From Mycolicibacterium sp. 018/SC-01/001 (lineage in GTDB: Bacteria > Actinomycetota > Actinomycetes > Mycobacteriales > Mycobacteriaceae), in NCBI RefSeq assembly GCF_007096635.1, contig NZ_VKAA01000001.1, positions 310,001-374,000 on the forward strand: DNA of 64,000 bases, written 5' to 3'. A program made the position numbers and the translations under genes. Every line of letters starts with the position of its first letter. Positions within the stretch are counted from its first letter, which is position 1. The notes under the pieces were generated by a model, which was not told the origin of the DNA, made no database searches, and saw only the letters and a program-made list of their open reading frames with translations. Shown here piece after piece: positions 1-8,843 of the stretch.

Positions 1-326
1 CGGCGGCTCTCGCGCCCACCGCATCGGCTGCGCCGGTCGAGGGCTGCAGCGCCAGCCAGGTCGCCGGCACCGTGGGGTCGGCGACCACCGCGGCGCGCCA
101 GTACCTCGACAGCCATCCCGGTGCCAACCAGGTCGTGACGGCTGCGATGCACCAGCCGCGGCCCGAGGCCGAGGCGAACGTGCGCGCGTACTTCACCGCG
201 AACCCGGGCGAGTACTACGATCTGCGGGGCATCCTGGCGCCGATCGGCGACACCCAGCGCACCTGCAACGTCAGCGTGCTGCCCGCCGATCTGCAGTCGG
301 CCTACGACACCTTCATGGCCGGCTGA
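1..326 (+). CDS. Haemophore-like secreted protein (5' truncated)
   Basis: The gene runs in from the left edge; the frame is open from base 3 and ends in TGA at 324-326. The visible N-terminus is the end of a Sec signal peptide with an A-S-A cleavage site followed by APVEG. The mature part has one Cys near its start and one near its end, and a small helical body with the 'ANPGEYYDL' segment. This matches the mycobacterial haem-binding (MHB, Rv0203-like) fold of about 80-100 residues with one disulphide. Family members bind haem outside the cell; haem binding here is inferred from family only. A strong hairpin follows the stop, so the transcript probably ends here. Confidence 0.75.
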   Translation, partial: AALAPTASAAPVEGCSASQVAGTVGSATTAARQYLDSHPGANQVVTAAMHQPRPEAEANVRAYFTANPGEYYDLRGILAPIGDTQRTCNVSVLPADLQSAYDTFMAG

Positions 327-346
327 CGCTTCCGGAGAACGTCAGC

Positions 347-380
347 GCTGCGGCGGCGGGTTTCCGCCCGCCGCCGCAGC
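347..380 (+). terminator. Rho-independent-type hairpin after the haemophore-like gene
   Basis: A perfect 14-base inverted repeat (GCTGCGGCGGCGGG at 347-360 and its complement at 367-380) with a 6-base loop lies 20 bases after the stop. There is no U tract, as is usual for mycobacterial terminators. Confidence 0.75.
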
Positions 381-397
381 ACTTAGACTGCCTTGCT

Positions 398-841
398 ATG
401 AGGTTGATCCGCACCGCCACCGTCGCCGTGGCGCTGGCATGTTCGTGCGTCGCGGCCCCATCGGCGTCAGCGCAGCCCGCACCCGGCCCCGCTCCGGGGC
501 CCACCCCGGCCGCTGACGCACCCAAGACCACCATCGACGGCAACGGGACGTACGCGGTCGGCAAGGACATCGTCCCCGGCGTCTATCAGTCCGCAGGCCC
601 GGTCGACAACGGCGCCTGCTACTGGAAGAGGTCGGCCGGCGACAAGCTGGTCGACAACGCCCTGACCAAGAAGCCGGCCTTCGTGCAGGTCGACGCGACG
701 GACACGTCGTTCACCACCAGCGACTGCCAGACCTGGCAGCTCACCAACGGACCCATGCCGCCTCAGCCGGGCCCCGGCGACCTCCTCGGTGCGCTGACCC
801 AGGCCATCGGCAGCGGCATGTTCAACGGAGGGCCTCGCTGA
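398..841 (+). CDS. Conserved secreted protein of unknown function
   Basis: A 147-residue protein with a clear Sec signal peptide (residues 1-25, ending S-A-S-A-Q) and a Pro/Ala-rich linker (residues about 26-45). A compact domain follows, with the segments 'GTYAVGKDIVPGVY' and 'CYWKR' and a second Cys about 40 residues later, so one disulphide is likely. The C-terminal tail is Pro/Gly-rich. Proteins of this layout are common in mycobacteria as exported hypotheticals; I do not know a function. The ATG at 398 has no Shine-Dalgarno, but TAGACT at 384-389 lies 8 bases before it, compatible with a very short leader. The stop touches the region upstream of the next gene, only 59 bases away. Confidence 0.75.
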   Translation: MRLIRTATVAVALACSCVAAPSASAQPAPGPAPGPTPAADAPKTTIDGNGTYAVGKDIVPGVYQSAGPVDNGACYWKRSAGDKLVDNALTKKPAFVQVDATDTSFTTSDCQTWQLTNGPMPPQPGPGDLLGALTQAIGSGMFNGGPR

Positions 842-900
842 CCTCGGATGGTCCCGGCCGCGACGATGGCCGGATCTCAGTTCCCGACGACCTCGCTGCG

Positions 901-2091
901 GTGACGTCTGTCGGCGCCGAGGACCACACCGGGGTGGACCCCGCCGCCGTCGAGCGCATCTGGCAGGCGGCCCGGCACTGGTACGCGGCAGGCATGCAGC
1001 CGGCGATCCAGGTGTGCATCCGCCGCGACGGCCGCGTCGTGCTGGACCGGGCGATCGGGCACTCCCGCGGCAACGGCCCCGCCGACCCGCCTGATGCCGA
1101 GAAGGTCGTCGTCACCACCGACACCCCGTTCTGCGTCTACTCCGCGGCCAAAGCGATCACCACGACCGTGGCGCACATGCTCGTCGAACGCGGCGTGTTC
1201 TCGCTCGACGACCGTGTCTGCGACTACCTGCCGACCTACACCAGCCACGGCAAGGACCGCACCACGATCCGGCACGTGATCACCCACAGCGCGGGCGTGC
1301 CGTTCGCCACGGGGCCACGTCCAGACCTGCGCCGCATGAACGACAGCGAGTACGCCCGCGAGATGCTGGGCCACCTCAAGCCGATCCATCCTCCCGGGCT
1401 GGTGCACATCTACCACGGCCTCACCTGGGGTCCACTGATGCGCGAGATCATCGGCGCCGCAGCCGGACGCAACATCCGCGACATCCTGCACGACGAGATC
1501 CTCGCCCCGCTGGGCTTCCGGTGGACCAATTACGGTGTTGCGGCACACGACGTTCCGCTCGTAGCGCACAGTCATGTCACTGGTAAGCCGCTGCCCCCGC
1601 CGATCGCCAAGGCGTTCAAGATCGCCGTCGGCGGCACCCCGCAGCGCATCATCCCGTTCTCCAACACCCCGGAGTTCCTGACCAGCGTGATCCCGTCCTC
1701 GAGCACGGTGTCCAACGCCAACGAGTTGTCGCGGTTCGCCGAGATCCTGTGTCGCGGTGGGGAACTGGACGGTGTCCGGGTGATGTCACCGGCGACGCTG
1801 CGGGCCGCCACCCGGGAGGCCCGCCGGCTACGACCGGACCTCGCGACGGGGCTGAAGCCGATGCGCTGGGGTACCGGATACATGTTGGGCTCCAAGCGTT
1901 TCGGCCCGTTCGGCCGCGGTGCCACGGGCGCGTTCGGCCACACCGGCCTCACCGACATCGCGGTATGGGCCGATCCCGACCGCGCGCTCTCGGTCGCGGT
2001 GGTCAGCAGCGGTAAGCCGAGTGGGCACAAGGAGGCCAAGCGCTATCCGCAGCTGCTGGACCGCATCAACGCCGAGATGCCGCGAATCTAG
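901..2091 (+). CDS. Beta-lactamase-fold serine hydrolase (class C/EstB-like esterase)
   Basis: A 396-residue cytoplasmic protein of the penicillin-binding-protein-like serine hydrolase family. The nucleophile motif S-x-x-K is S81-A-A-K84, the catalytic Tyr is probably Y171 in 'HIYHG', and 'FGHTG' near residue 348 takes the place of the KTG/HTG box. No signal peptide or membrane segment is visible, which favours an intracellular carboxylesterase over a beta-lactamase or cell-wall peptidase; the substrate is unknown. The GTG at 901 is the only sensible start because the frame upstream has no other initiator before the previous gene. The gene ends 6 bases from the convergent molybdenum-enzyme operon. 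Confidence 0.85.
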   Translation: MTSVGAEDHTGVDPAAVERIWQAARHWYAAGMQPAIQVCIRRDGRVVLDRAIGHSRGNGPADPPDAEKVVVTTDTPFCVYSAAKAITTTVAHMLVERGVFSLDDRVCDYLPTYTSHGKDRTTIRHVITHSAGVPFATGPRPDLRRMNDSEYAREMLGHLKPIHPPGLVHIYHGLTWGPLMREIIGAAAGRNIRDILHDEILAPLGFRWTNYGVAAHDVPLVAHSHVTGKPLPPPIAKAFKIAVGGTPQRIIPFSNTPEFLTSVIPSSSTVSNANELSRFAEILCRGGELDGVRVMSPATLRAATREARRLRPDLATGLKPMRWGTGYMLGSKRFGPFGRGATGAFGHTGLTDIAVWADPDRALSVAVVSSGKPSGHKEAKRYPQLLDRINAEMPRI

Positions 2092-2097
2092 AGGGGA

Positions 2098-4254
2098 TCA
2101 CAGCAGCGCCTCCACGGTGATCGGCAGGTCGGTCACCCGCCGGCCCGTCGCGTTGAAGACGGCGTTCGCGATCGCCGCAGGCACTCCGACGATCACCACC
2201 TCCCCCAGCCCTTTGACGCCGATGGGGTCGGCGATCGTGTCCTCTCCGGGCAGGAACGCGGCGTCGAGTTCGGGCACATCGGCATTGACCGGCACCAGGT
2301 AATCGGCCATGTTGGCGTTGACGATCCGACCATCGCGGTGATCGAGGTGGGTGGCTTCCAGCAGTGCCATCCCGATGCCGCCCACCATGCCGCCGATGGC
2401 CTGGCTGTGCGCCAGCATCGGGTTGATCACCCGTCCCGCGTCGTAGCACGCATAGATGCGGCGTACCCGCACCGTCGCGAGCAGCTCGTCGACCGCGACC
2501 TCGGCGAACACCGCGCCGTAAGCGTTCATCGAATAGCGGGTGTTCGCGTCGTCGGGCGTCCAGTCGTAGCGCGCCTCCAGGAAAGGCCACCCCCGCCGTC
2601 GCAACAGATCCTGATAGGACTCGCCGCGGCCGGCATCCGCCCGCGCCGACATGCGGCCATCGGTGACCGTGACATCCTCGGGAGCCAGACCGTTCAGCGG
2701 CGAACCAGGATCCACGACTGCGGTCCGAACCAGCCTGTCGCGCAACATGACACCGGCGTGGTCGACCGCCGACCCGACGCTGGCCATCGTCATGGAGCCG
2801 GCGTGGATCGGGGCGGGCGGCATCCGCGAGTCGCCGAGGTCGAAGCGGACCCGATTCATCGGCAGGCCGAGCGCGTCAGCAGCCATTTGGGTCATCGAGG
2901 TGTACGTGCCCGGGCCCATGTCACTGGTGGCGGTGTCGAACTCGGCCGTGCCGTCGGCGTTCATCTTCGCGTGCACCGAGCACTTGTTGCGATTGGTGTG
3001 GTAAATCGCTGCGGCCGTGCCCATTCCGATCAGCTGGGTGCCGTCCCGCACCGTCCGGGGCTGCTGGCTGCGCCGCGCCCAGCCGAATGCCGCGGCCCCC
3101 TGGGTGAAGCACTCGGTGAGCCGGCGGGTGGAGAACGGCCGCCCTTCCTCCTGATCCCGGTCGGGCTCGTTACGCACGCGCAGCTCGATGGGGTCCATGC
3201 CGAGCCGGTGCGCCAGATCGTCCATCCCGGACTCCAACGCGAACGCGCCGGTGGTGTCACCCGGACCGCGCATGTAGGTCGGCGAGTTCACGTCCAGCGG
3301 CACCACCCGGTACGTCGAGCGCATGTTGGGGGCGGCGTACTGCATCCGCGGCGCACCGACGATGCCGTCCTCGTAGCCGATGTCACGCGAGGTCTCGACC
3401 CGCCCGTCGTGGACGATGACCGAGATGCGTCCCGTGCGGTCGGCGCCGATGGCCAGCCGCTGCCGGCTCGTCGGCCGGTACCCGACCGTGGTGTAGAACT
3501 GCTTGCGCGTCAGCATCAGCTTGACCGGGCGGCGCACCTGCCTGGCCGCGAACGCCGCGAGCAGCTGGTGCGGCCAGACGCGGCCCGCCGAGCCGAACGC
3601 GCCTCCGACGAACGGCGAGATCAGCCGCACCTGCTCGGCCGGCAGCCCGAACGCCTCGGCGTAGGCCTCCTGGGACCGGGCGACCGCCTGGGTCTTGTCC
3701 CACACGGTCAGCCCGTCGCCGTCCCAGCGGGCGATGGTGGCGGGGATCTCCATCGAGTTGTGGTTGTTGCGCTCGATCGCATAGGTCAGGTCGGACACCA
3801 CCGCGGCGGTCCGCAGTGCGGCGTCGGCATTTCCCCGGCTGTAGTCGCGGGTGCGGGTGCTCGGTTGCGGAACCGCTTGCGGCGCATCGATATCGGTCAC
3901 CGACGGCGCGGGTGTGTAGTCGACGGTGACCAGCGATGCGGCGTGCGCTGCGGCTTCGAGCGTGGCGGCGACGACGATCGCCACCGGTTGACCGAACGAG
4001 GCCACCTGCGTGGGGTCGTACGGCAGCTTCACCCCGCCGAAGTCGGTCAGGACAGCCACCACGTCGGGTTGGCCCGTCGCCTCGCCGGCGTCGACGCGGC
4101 CGACGCCTCCCCGAGCGACAGTGGCGCCGACCAGCACGGCGAACAGCACGTCCGGGATCGGGTGATCGGCGGCGTAGGCGGCCTTGCCCGTCACCTTCAG
4201 GCGCCCCTCGACCCGGGTGATGGGTTGGCCGGCGACGGGCCGCGACCCACTCAT
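2098..4254 (-). CDS. Molybdopterin-binding large subunit of an aldehyde/xanthine oxidoreductase (PaoC-like)
   Basis: A 718-residue catalytic subunit of the xanthine dehydrogenase family. The N-terminal 'GRLKVTGKAAYAADH' begins the aldehyde oxidase a/b hammerhead domain. The molybdopterin-binding domain follows, with 'PFVGGAFGS' around residue 255 and the C-terminal G-V-K-G-L-G-E, whose Glu is the base that activates the Mo-OH ligand. The ATG at 4254 overlaps the TGA of the FAD subunit (ATGA), so the two are translationally coupled. Longer readings of this frame into the FAD gene are artefacts. Order (2Fe-2S, FAD, Mo) and size match Escherichia coli PaoABC, a periplasmic aldehyde oxidoreductase. 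A PaoD/XdhC-type cofactor chaperone is not present in the window. Confidence 0.88.
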   Translation of the reverse strand: MSGSRPVAGQPITRVEGRLKVTGKAAYAADHPIPDVLFAVLVGATVARGGVGRVDAGEATGQPDVVAVLTDFGGVKLPYDPTQVASFGQPVAIVVAATLEAAAHAASLVTVDYTPAPSVTDIDAPQAVPQPSTRTRDYSRGNADAALRTAAVVSDLTYAIERNNHNSMEIPATIARWDGDGLTVWDKTQAVARSQEAYAEAFGLPAEQVRLISPFVGGAFGSAGRVWPHQLLAAFAARQVRRPVKLMLTRKQFYTTVGYRPTSRQRLAIGADRTGRISVIVHDGRVETSRDIGYEDGIVGAPRMQYAAPNMRSTYRVVPLDVNSPTYMRGPGDTTGAFALESGMDDLAHRLGMDPIELRVRNEPDRDQEEGRPFSTRRLTECFTQGAAAFGWARRSQQPRTVRDGTQLIGMGTAAAIYHTNRNKCSVHAKMNADGTAEFDTATSDMGPGTYTSMTQMAADALGLPMNRVRFDLGDSRMPPAPIHAGSMTMASVGSAVDHAGVMLRDRLVRTAVVDPGSPLNGLAPEDVTVTDGRMSARADAGRGESYQDLLRRRGWPFLEARYDWTPDDANTRYSMNAYGAVFAEVAVDELLATVRVRRIYACYDAGRVINPMLAHSQAIGGMVGGIGMALLEATHLDHRDGRIVNANMADYLVPVNADVPELDAAFLPGEDTIADPIGVKGLGEVVIVGVPAAIANAVFNATGRRVTDLPITVEALL

Positions 4255-5228
4255 GGCATACCGGCCACGGTCGCGAGTTGGCGTTCGACAGTCCGCTTGA
4301 CCAGCTCGACTTTGAATCCGTTCTCGGACAATGGTTGTGCCCCGTCGGCAGCGGAGGCAGCGGCCGCCGACCAGAGCCGAGCGCTGGGCCGCTGTCCGGC
4401 CAGTGCCGCTTCGACCGACGGCAGGCGCCACGGCACCGTGCCGACACCGCCGACGGCGACGCCGGCACTGCGGATCACCCCGCCGGACAGGTCCATCGCC
4501 ACCGCAGCGGACGTCAGTGCGAATTCGTAGGACTCCCGATCGCGCACCTTCAGGTAACCCGACCGTGCGGCCGCTGCCGTGACCGGGACCTCGAGGGCGA
4601 CGATGAGGGCACCGGGCGGCAGGTTGTGTTCCTGGTCGGGCCGGTCGCCCGGTCGACGGAAGAAGTCCGCGAGCCGGATCGTCTGCTCGCCCTCTCGGTC
4701 TCGAACGACCACAGCGGCGTCGAGAGCCACCAGCGCGACCGCGAGGTCGGACGGGTGGGTGGCGACGCACGCGTCGCTGGTGCCGAGGATGGCGTGGTGG
4801 CGGTTGCGGCCGCCGATGGCCGCGCACCCGGCGCCGGGGGTGCGCCGGTTGCATGCCGCGGTCACGTCGCGGAAGTACAGGCACCTCGGCCGCTGCATCA
4901 GATTGCCGCCGATCGACGCCATGTTGCGTAGCTGCGCCGACGCACTGAGTTCCAAGGCCTGGGTGATGACGGGGAACCGCTGCCGCACGTCGGCGTGCGC
5001 GGCGAGTTCCGACATCCGCACCAGCGCACCGACACGCAGCCGTGACCCGTCGAGGGAGATGTCGCGGTACGGCAACCCGTTGATGTCGACGACCGCGTCC
5101 GGTCGCTCGACGGTCTCACGCATCAGGTCGATCAGCGTGGTGCCACCGGCGATGTAGCGGGCGCCGGAGGCACCCGCGTCGAGCGCCCCGGCTTCGTCGG
5201 CGGCCTTGGAGAAGGCGAAGGGGAACAC
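4251..5228 (-). CDS. FAD- and probable [4Fe-4S]-binding middle subunit (PaoB-like)
   Basis: A 325-residue medium subunit. The FAD-binding PCMH motifs are visible: 'YIAGGTTLIDLM' around residue 25-40 and 'ASIGGNLMQRPRC' further on. The stretch after that contains four cysteines (R-C-L-Y-F-R-D, A-C-N-R-R, G-C-A-A-I and D-A-C-V-A). These correspond to the extra [4Fe-4S] site known in E. coli PaoB and absent from ordinary xanthine dehydrogenase FAD subunits. The best start is the GTG at 5228, 5 bases after the TAG of the upstream small subunit and giving the usual N-terminus; no strong ribosome site is visible. The stop overlaps the start of the Mo subunit. Confidence 0.85.
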   Translation of the reverse strand: MFPFAFSKAADEAGALDAGASGARYIAGGTTLIDLMRETVERPDAVVDINGLPYRDISLDGSRLRVGALVRMSELAAHADVRQRFPVITQALELSASAQLRNMASIGGNLMQRPRCLYFRDVTAACNRRTPGAGCAAIGGRNRHHAILGTSDACVATHPSDLAVALVALDAAVVVRDREGEQTIRLADFFRRPGDRPDQEHNLPPGALIVALEVPVTAAAARSGYLKVRDRESYEFALTSAAVAMDLSGGVIRSAGVAVGGVGTVPWRLPSVEAALAGQRPSARLWSAAAASAADGAQPLSENGFKVELVKRTVERQLATVAGMP

Positions 5229-5233
5229 AGCGG

Positions 5234-5872
5234 CTATGCCTTGTCGGCCGCTTGCGTCACGGCGGCCACGATGTTGGTGTAGGCGCCGCAGCGACAGATG
5301 TTGCCGCTCATCCACTCTCGGATCTCCGCGGGTGAGCCGGTGTGGCCCTCCCGGATGCAGGCCACCCCCGACACGATCTGCCCGGCGGTGCAGAAGCCGC
5401 ACTGAAACGCGTCCTTGTCGATGAATGCCTGCTGCAGGGGGTGGAGCCGGCCGTCGGTTTCCAGGCCCTCGATGGTGGTGATCTCGGCCCCGTCGTGCAT
5501 CACCGCCAGCGTCAGGCAGGAGTTGACCCGCTGCCCATCGACGAGGATGGTGCACGCGCCGCAGGCACCCTGATCGCAGCCCTTCTTCGTGCCCGGCAGG
5601 CCCGCGCGCTCGCGCAGCATGTCGAGTAGCGACGTGCGGTTGTCGACCGCGATCCGGCGCTCCTCGCCGTTGATCCTCAGCGTGACGTCGGTGGTGCCGG
5701 CCGGACCCGCGGCCGGTTCCCCGTCGCCCTGGTCGTCACTGCACCCGGCGAGCAGCGAGCCGCCGACGAGGGCGCCACCGACGACGGCGGTGGTCCCCAC
5801 GAACGTCCTGCGGTTCATCCACGCCGGGTGCCCATGGGCCGGGGCGTCGTCGTTGCCTGTGTTCTCGTCCAC
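5234..5872 (-). CDS. [2Fe-2S] small subunit with Tat signal and lipobox (PaoA-like)
   Basis: A 212-residue iron-sulphur subunit. The C-terminal 150 residues carry the plant-type cluster C-D-Q-G-A-C-G-A-C with a fourth Cys (N-S-C-L) and the second cluster C-G-F-C ... C-R-C-G, as in all xanthine oxidase small subunits. The N-terminus has a twin-arginine motif (M-N-R-R-T-F-V-G), a hydrophobic run and L-L-A-G-C, a lipobox. The mature enzyme should therefore leave the cytoplasm folded, carrying its cofactor-loaded partners, and stay anchored as a lipoprotein. I chose the GTG at 5872, which leaves a 17-residue n-region; the ATG at 5818, beginning directly at MNRRTF, is a real alternative. First gene of a three-gene operon. 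Confidence 0.83.
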   Translation of the reverse strand: MDENTGNDDAPAHGHPAWMNRRTFVGTTAVVGGALVGGSLLAGCSDDQGDGEPAAGPAGTTDVTLRINGEERRIAVDNRTSLLDMLRERAGLPGTKKGCDQGACGACTILVDGQRVNSCLTLAVMHDGAEITTIEGLETDGRLHPLQQAFIDKDAFQCGFCTAGQIVSGVACIREGHTGSPAEIREWMSGNICRCGAYTNIVAAVTQAADKA

Positions 5873-5937
5873 TGCAGTCCACAGTAGGCGCGGTATCGGG
5901 CGTGGCCGCTCGACGCATAGAGAACTCACAGACACGT

Positions 5938-5968
5938 CAGATGCCCCGCGGGGTACGCGGGGCATCTG
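5938..5968 (-). terminator. Hairpin terminator after the ABC importer operon
   Basis: A perfect 13-base inverted repeat, CAGATGCCCCGCG at 5938-5950 and its complement at 5956-5968, with a 5-base loop. It lies 12 bases beyond the stop of the binding-protein gene and upstream of the Pao-like operon, so it separates the two minus-strand units. Confidence 0.75.
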
Positions 5969-5979
5969 CGGGTCGTGCG

Positions 5980-7086
5980 CTATTCGTTGTAGCCGAAGAT
6001 CGCGTTCCAGGCCTTCTGGTCGTCGGGGGCGTGGGTGATGGAGTCCGCCGGGGTGATCCGGTGCACGCGGGGATCGTCGAAGTCGGGCAGCGACACCCCC
6101 CGCACTTCCGGAGCAGGCACGTCGGCGCGCACCGAGTACTCACCGATGTCGCGCATGACGTTCTGGCCCCGCTTGGACAGGTTCCAGTTCATGAACACCT
6201 TGCCTGCGGCGACGTTGTGTGCCGTCGACGCCAGACCCGTGTAGTAGTCGTAGGCGGTGACACCCTCGGGCGGCACGACGAACGTGACGGGTGCGTTCTC
6301 GTTGATCGCGATGTTGACACTGCTGACCACCACGGTGCCGGCTTCGATCTCGCCACGGGCCAGCGCGTCGAGCTCCGCGCCGAGTGAGTCGAAAACCCTC
6401 GTCCTGCCGGCATAGTCGCGCAGGTAGTCGTCTCCGAGCACCTCGCGCTGGAATCGGGTGAGCGCCAGGGCGCTGCCGCCGGCACCGGCCTGGGCGATGC
6501 CCAGCTTGCCGTCCCACCGCTTGTCCAGCAACGACTTCCACGCAGTCGGCGCGGCGTCTTTGTCGATCATCGCGGTGTTGTATCCGAACGTGTAGATCGG
6601 GTCGAACGTGCGGTAGTAGGCACCCCCGTCGAACACCACGTCGTCACGCAGGTTGACCGCGGTCGACGGCGTGTACGGCGCGAACACTCCCCGCTTGCTG
6701 AGCCCGGAGACGAATCCCGCGTCGGAGATCCGCACCACGTCGGCGTTGAGCTTGCCCGCCCCGTATTCGGCGACCAGGCGCTCGTACAGGCGGTTCGGCG
6801 TCAACCGGATCAGCTTGACGTCCAGGCCCGTGTCGGCCTTGAACTGCTCCAGCACGCTGGCTTCGCTGTCCTGGGTGTAGCCGCTGTAGAGGACCAGCCC
6901 GCCTTCTTCCTGGGCGGCCTTCCACAGTGCCGGATCGGCGATGGTCTCCCCGTCGATCACCAACTCACCGTCGCGCTGGATGGACTCGGCCGGCTTGGCC
7001 AGGGGCGGCGCCTCCGGCGGCGGGGAGCAGGCGGCCAGGCCCGCACCGACCACCAGGGCCGCCAGCAGCGTGCTGAACTTCTTCAT
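5980..7086 (-). CDS. ABC transporter substrate-binding lipoprotein (FbpA/AfuA-type)
   Basis: A 368-residue exported lipoprotein. The signal peptide (residues 1-19) ends in the lipobox G-L-A-A-C. The mature protein is a class II periplasmic binding protein of the iron(III)/thiamine/2-aminoethylphosphonate group: 'GLVLYSGYTQDSEASVLEQF' opens the first lobe and 'SSVNIAINENAPV' lies in the hinge and second lobe. Members bind Fe(III), sugar phosphates, phosphonates or thiamine, so the ligand cannot be named from sequence. The ATG overlaps the TGA of the permease gene. Context with prpF and a LysR regulator hints at a carboxylate or other organic ligand rather than iron; that is inference. Confidence 0.85.
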   Translation of the reverse strand: MKKFSTLLAALVVGAGLAACSPPPEAPPLAKPAESIQRDGELVIDGETIADPALWKAAQEEGGLVLYSGYTQDSEASVLEQFKADTGLDVKLIRLTPNRLYERLVAEYGAGKLNADVVRISDAGFVSGLSKRGVFAPYTPSTAVNLRDDVVFDGGAYYRTFDPIYTFGYNTAMIDKDAAPTAWKSLLDKRWDGKLGIAQAGAGGSALALTRFQREVLGDDYLRDYAGRTRVFDSLGAELDALARGEIEAGTVVVSSVNIAINENAPVTFVVPPEGVTAYDYYTGLASTAHNVAAGKVFMNWNLSKRGQNVMRDIGEYSVRADVPAPEVRGVSLPDFDDPRVHRITPADSITHAPDDQKAWNAIFGYNE

Positions 7087-8843
7087 GAGATCTCCTTGGA
7101 ACCGAACCGGCGGGCCAGCACGGCGAGGATGCCGATGACCGCGCAGTAGAGCAGGCTCAGCTCAGCCGCCGACTGGAACGATCCGTTGTCGTAGGCGTCG
7201 AAGATCGCGATCGACAGCAGACGGGTGTCTGAGGTGAACAGGAACAGTGCGGCCGTCAGCTCGCGCATCGAGAGCATCAGCAGCAGAAGGAATGTCGAGG
7301 ACAGGCCGACGCGCAGCAGCGGGGCGGTCACGAACGTGATCGCGCGCCGGCGGCGGGCGCCGAGCATGATCGCGCTGTCCTCGAGGTCCTTGTCCAGCTG
7401 GATGATCGAGGCGGACACCCCGCGGTAGCCCTGCGGCAGGAACACCGCGACGAAGGCGATGACGAGCACGGCCAGCGTGCCGTAGACCGGGACGGGCAGC
7501 GCGAGCCAGGTCCACAGCAGGCCCAGACCGAGCACGATCGCGGGGACCGCGAGCGGCAACATCGCCACGTACTCGAGCAGCTTTCGGCCCGGCGCGTTGG
7601 TCCGGTAGCGGGTGTAGGCCAGCGCGAAGCACAGGGCCGTGCCGATCGCGGCGGTGGCGAGTCCCACCACCACGCTGTTGATCACCACGCTGTGGAAGTC
7701 CGGATCGGTCAGCGTCTGTCCCATGCCCCACAGGGAGAGGGCGCCGGGGCGGGCCAGCTGGCCGAGGTCTGCGACGTACGGGCTGGTCTGCATCGCTGCG
7801 ATCACCAGCGCGCCGACGGGCAGCAGCACCGCGAGAGCGAAGTACGTCCACGCGAACACCGCGGCCGGAATCCGCCAGCGGCGCAACGGAACCAGGCGAG
7901 CGCGGACACCCTTGCCGCTGACGGTGGTGTACTGCTTGTTGCCCATCGCGCGCTGCTGGAAGGCCACGACGATCACGAGCAGCACGGTCAGTACGACGGC
8001 CACGGCGGCGGCGTCGTTGGACCGGGCCGGTGAGGCGTTCATCAACCGGTAGATCAGCGTGGGCAGCGTGTCGACGCCGCCGGGGACACCGATGACCTGC
8101 GCCACGGGGAAGTTCTCCACGGTCAGCGCGAAGACCAGGATCGCCGAACCGAGGATCGCGGGCATCACCAACGGGAAGGTGATCTTGCGCAGCATCTGGC
8201 TGACGCGAGCGCCGTGCAGGCTCGCCGCGTCCTCGAGGTCGGGGTTCATCAGCGACAGCGCGGAATGCACCATCAGGAAGGGGTACGGGGCGTAGTAGAG
8301 ACCCAACACCAGAACCATGCCGGCGAAGCTGTAGACGTTGATCAGATGCGGCAGACCGATCGCGTTGAGCGCGAGGTTGAGGTAGCCGGTGGCGGGTCCG
8401 CCCAACAGCGCCCAGGCCAGCGCGCCGACCAGGGCGGGCAGGAACAGCGGCATGATCGCGATGCCGTACACCGCTTTTCGGCCCGGCACGTCGGTTCGTG
8501 CGGCGAGGAACGCGAGCAGGCAGCCGATCACCAGGGCCACGATCGAGGCGCCGATGCCCACCGCCGCCGAGTTCAGCAGGGCGGTGCGCGCCGTTCCGGA
8601 GCCGAGGACGGTGAAGTTATCAAGGGTGAAACTGCCGAAATCGAACAGGGATTCACGGTCGGAGTCCGTGGTGAACGCGCCGGCGAGGATGAAGAACATC
8701 GGGCACAGCACGATGACGGCCAGCACCGCGAGCTGAAGCAGGACCGGAATCCACCGGCTCATCCGCCGACGGGGCTGGGGCACCTGCACGTCCGGGCCTC
8801 CTGGGATCGGCGGCGCCGGCCGGGTGAGGGTGGGAGCACTCAT
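7083..8843 (-). CDS. ABC transporter permease, fused two-domain (FbpB/AfuB-type)
   Basis: A 586-residue polytopic membrane protein with about 12 hydrophobic segments in two homologous halves (residues about 35-300 and 320-575). Each half has the binding-protein-dependent transport fold with an EAA-like loop (E-D-A-A-S-L-H-G-A and E-D-S-A-I-M-L-G-A) that contacts the ATPase. A single fused chain is normal for FbpB-type importers. The ATG at 8843 overlaps the ATPase stop and the TGA overlaps the binding-protein start, so all three genes are coupled. A longer reading upstream of 8843 is only read-through of the ATPase region. Confidence 0.88.
   Translation of the reverse strand: MSAPTLTRPAPPIPGGPDVQVPQPRRRMSRWIPVLLQLAVLAVIVLCPMFFILAGAFTTDSDRESLFDFGSFTLDNFTVLGSGTARTALLNSAAVGIGASIVALVIGCLLAFLAARTDVPGRKAVYGIAIMPLFLPALVGALAWALLGGPATGYLNLALNAIGLPHLINVYSFAGMVLVLGLYYAPYPFLMVHSALSLMNPDLEDAASLHGARVSQMLRKITFPLVMPAILGSAILVFALTVENFPVAQVIGVPGGVDTLPTLIYRLMNASPARSNDAAAVAVVLTVLLVIVVAFQQRAMGNKQYTTVSGKGVRARLVPLRRWRIPAAVFAWTYFALAVLLPVGALVIAAMQTSPYVADLGQLARPGALSLWGMGQTLTDPDFHSVVINSVVVGLATAAIGTALCFALAYTRYRTNAPGRKLLEYVAMLPLAVPAIVLGLGLLWTWLALPVPVYGTLAVLVIAFVAVFLPQGYRGVSASIIQLDKDLEDSAIMLGARRRRAITFVTAPLLRVGLSSTFLLLLMLSMRELTAALFLFTSDTRLLSIAIFDAYDNGSFQSAAELSLLYCAVIGILAVLARRFGSKEIS

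Noticed and set aside
2338..4530. Long plus-strand open frame of 730 codons
   Set aside because: It is antisense to the molybdenum subunit; its translation is Arg/His/Gly-rich without domains, a typical shadow in G+C-rich DNA.
4255..4884. N-terminal extension of the molybdenum subunit to 928 residues
   Set aside because: The extra part lies within the FAD subunit gene in another frame and is Arg/Pro-rich; the ATGA overlap at 4254 marks the true start.
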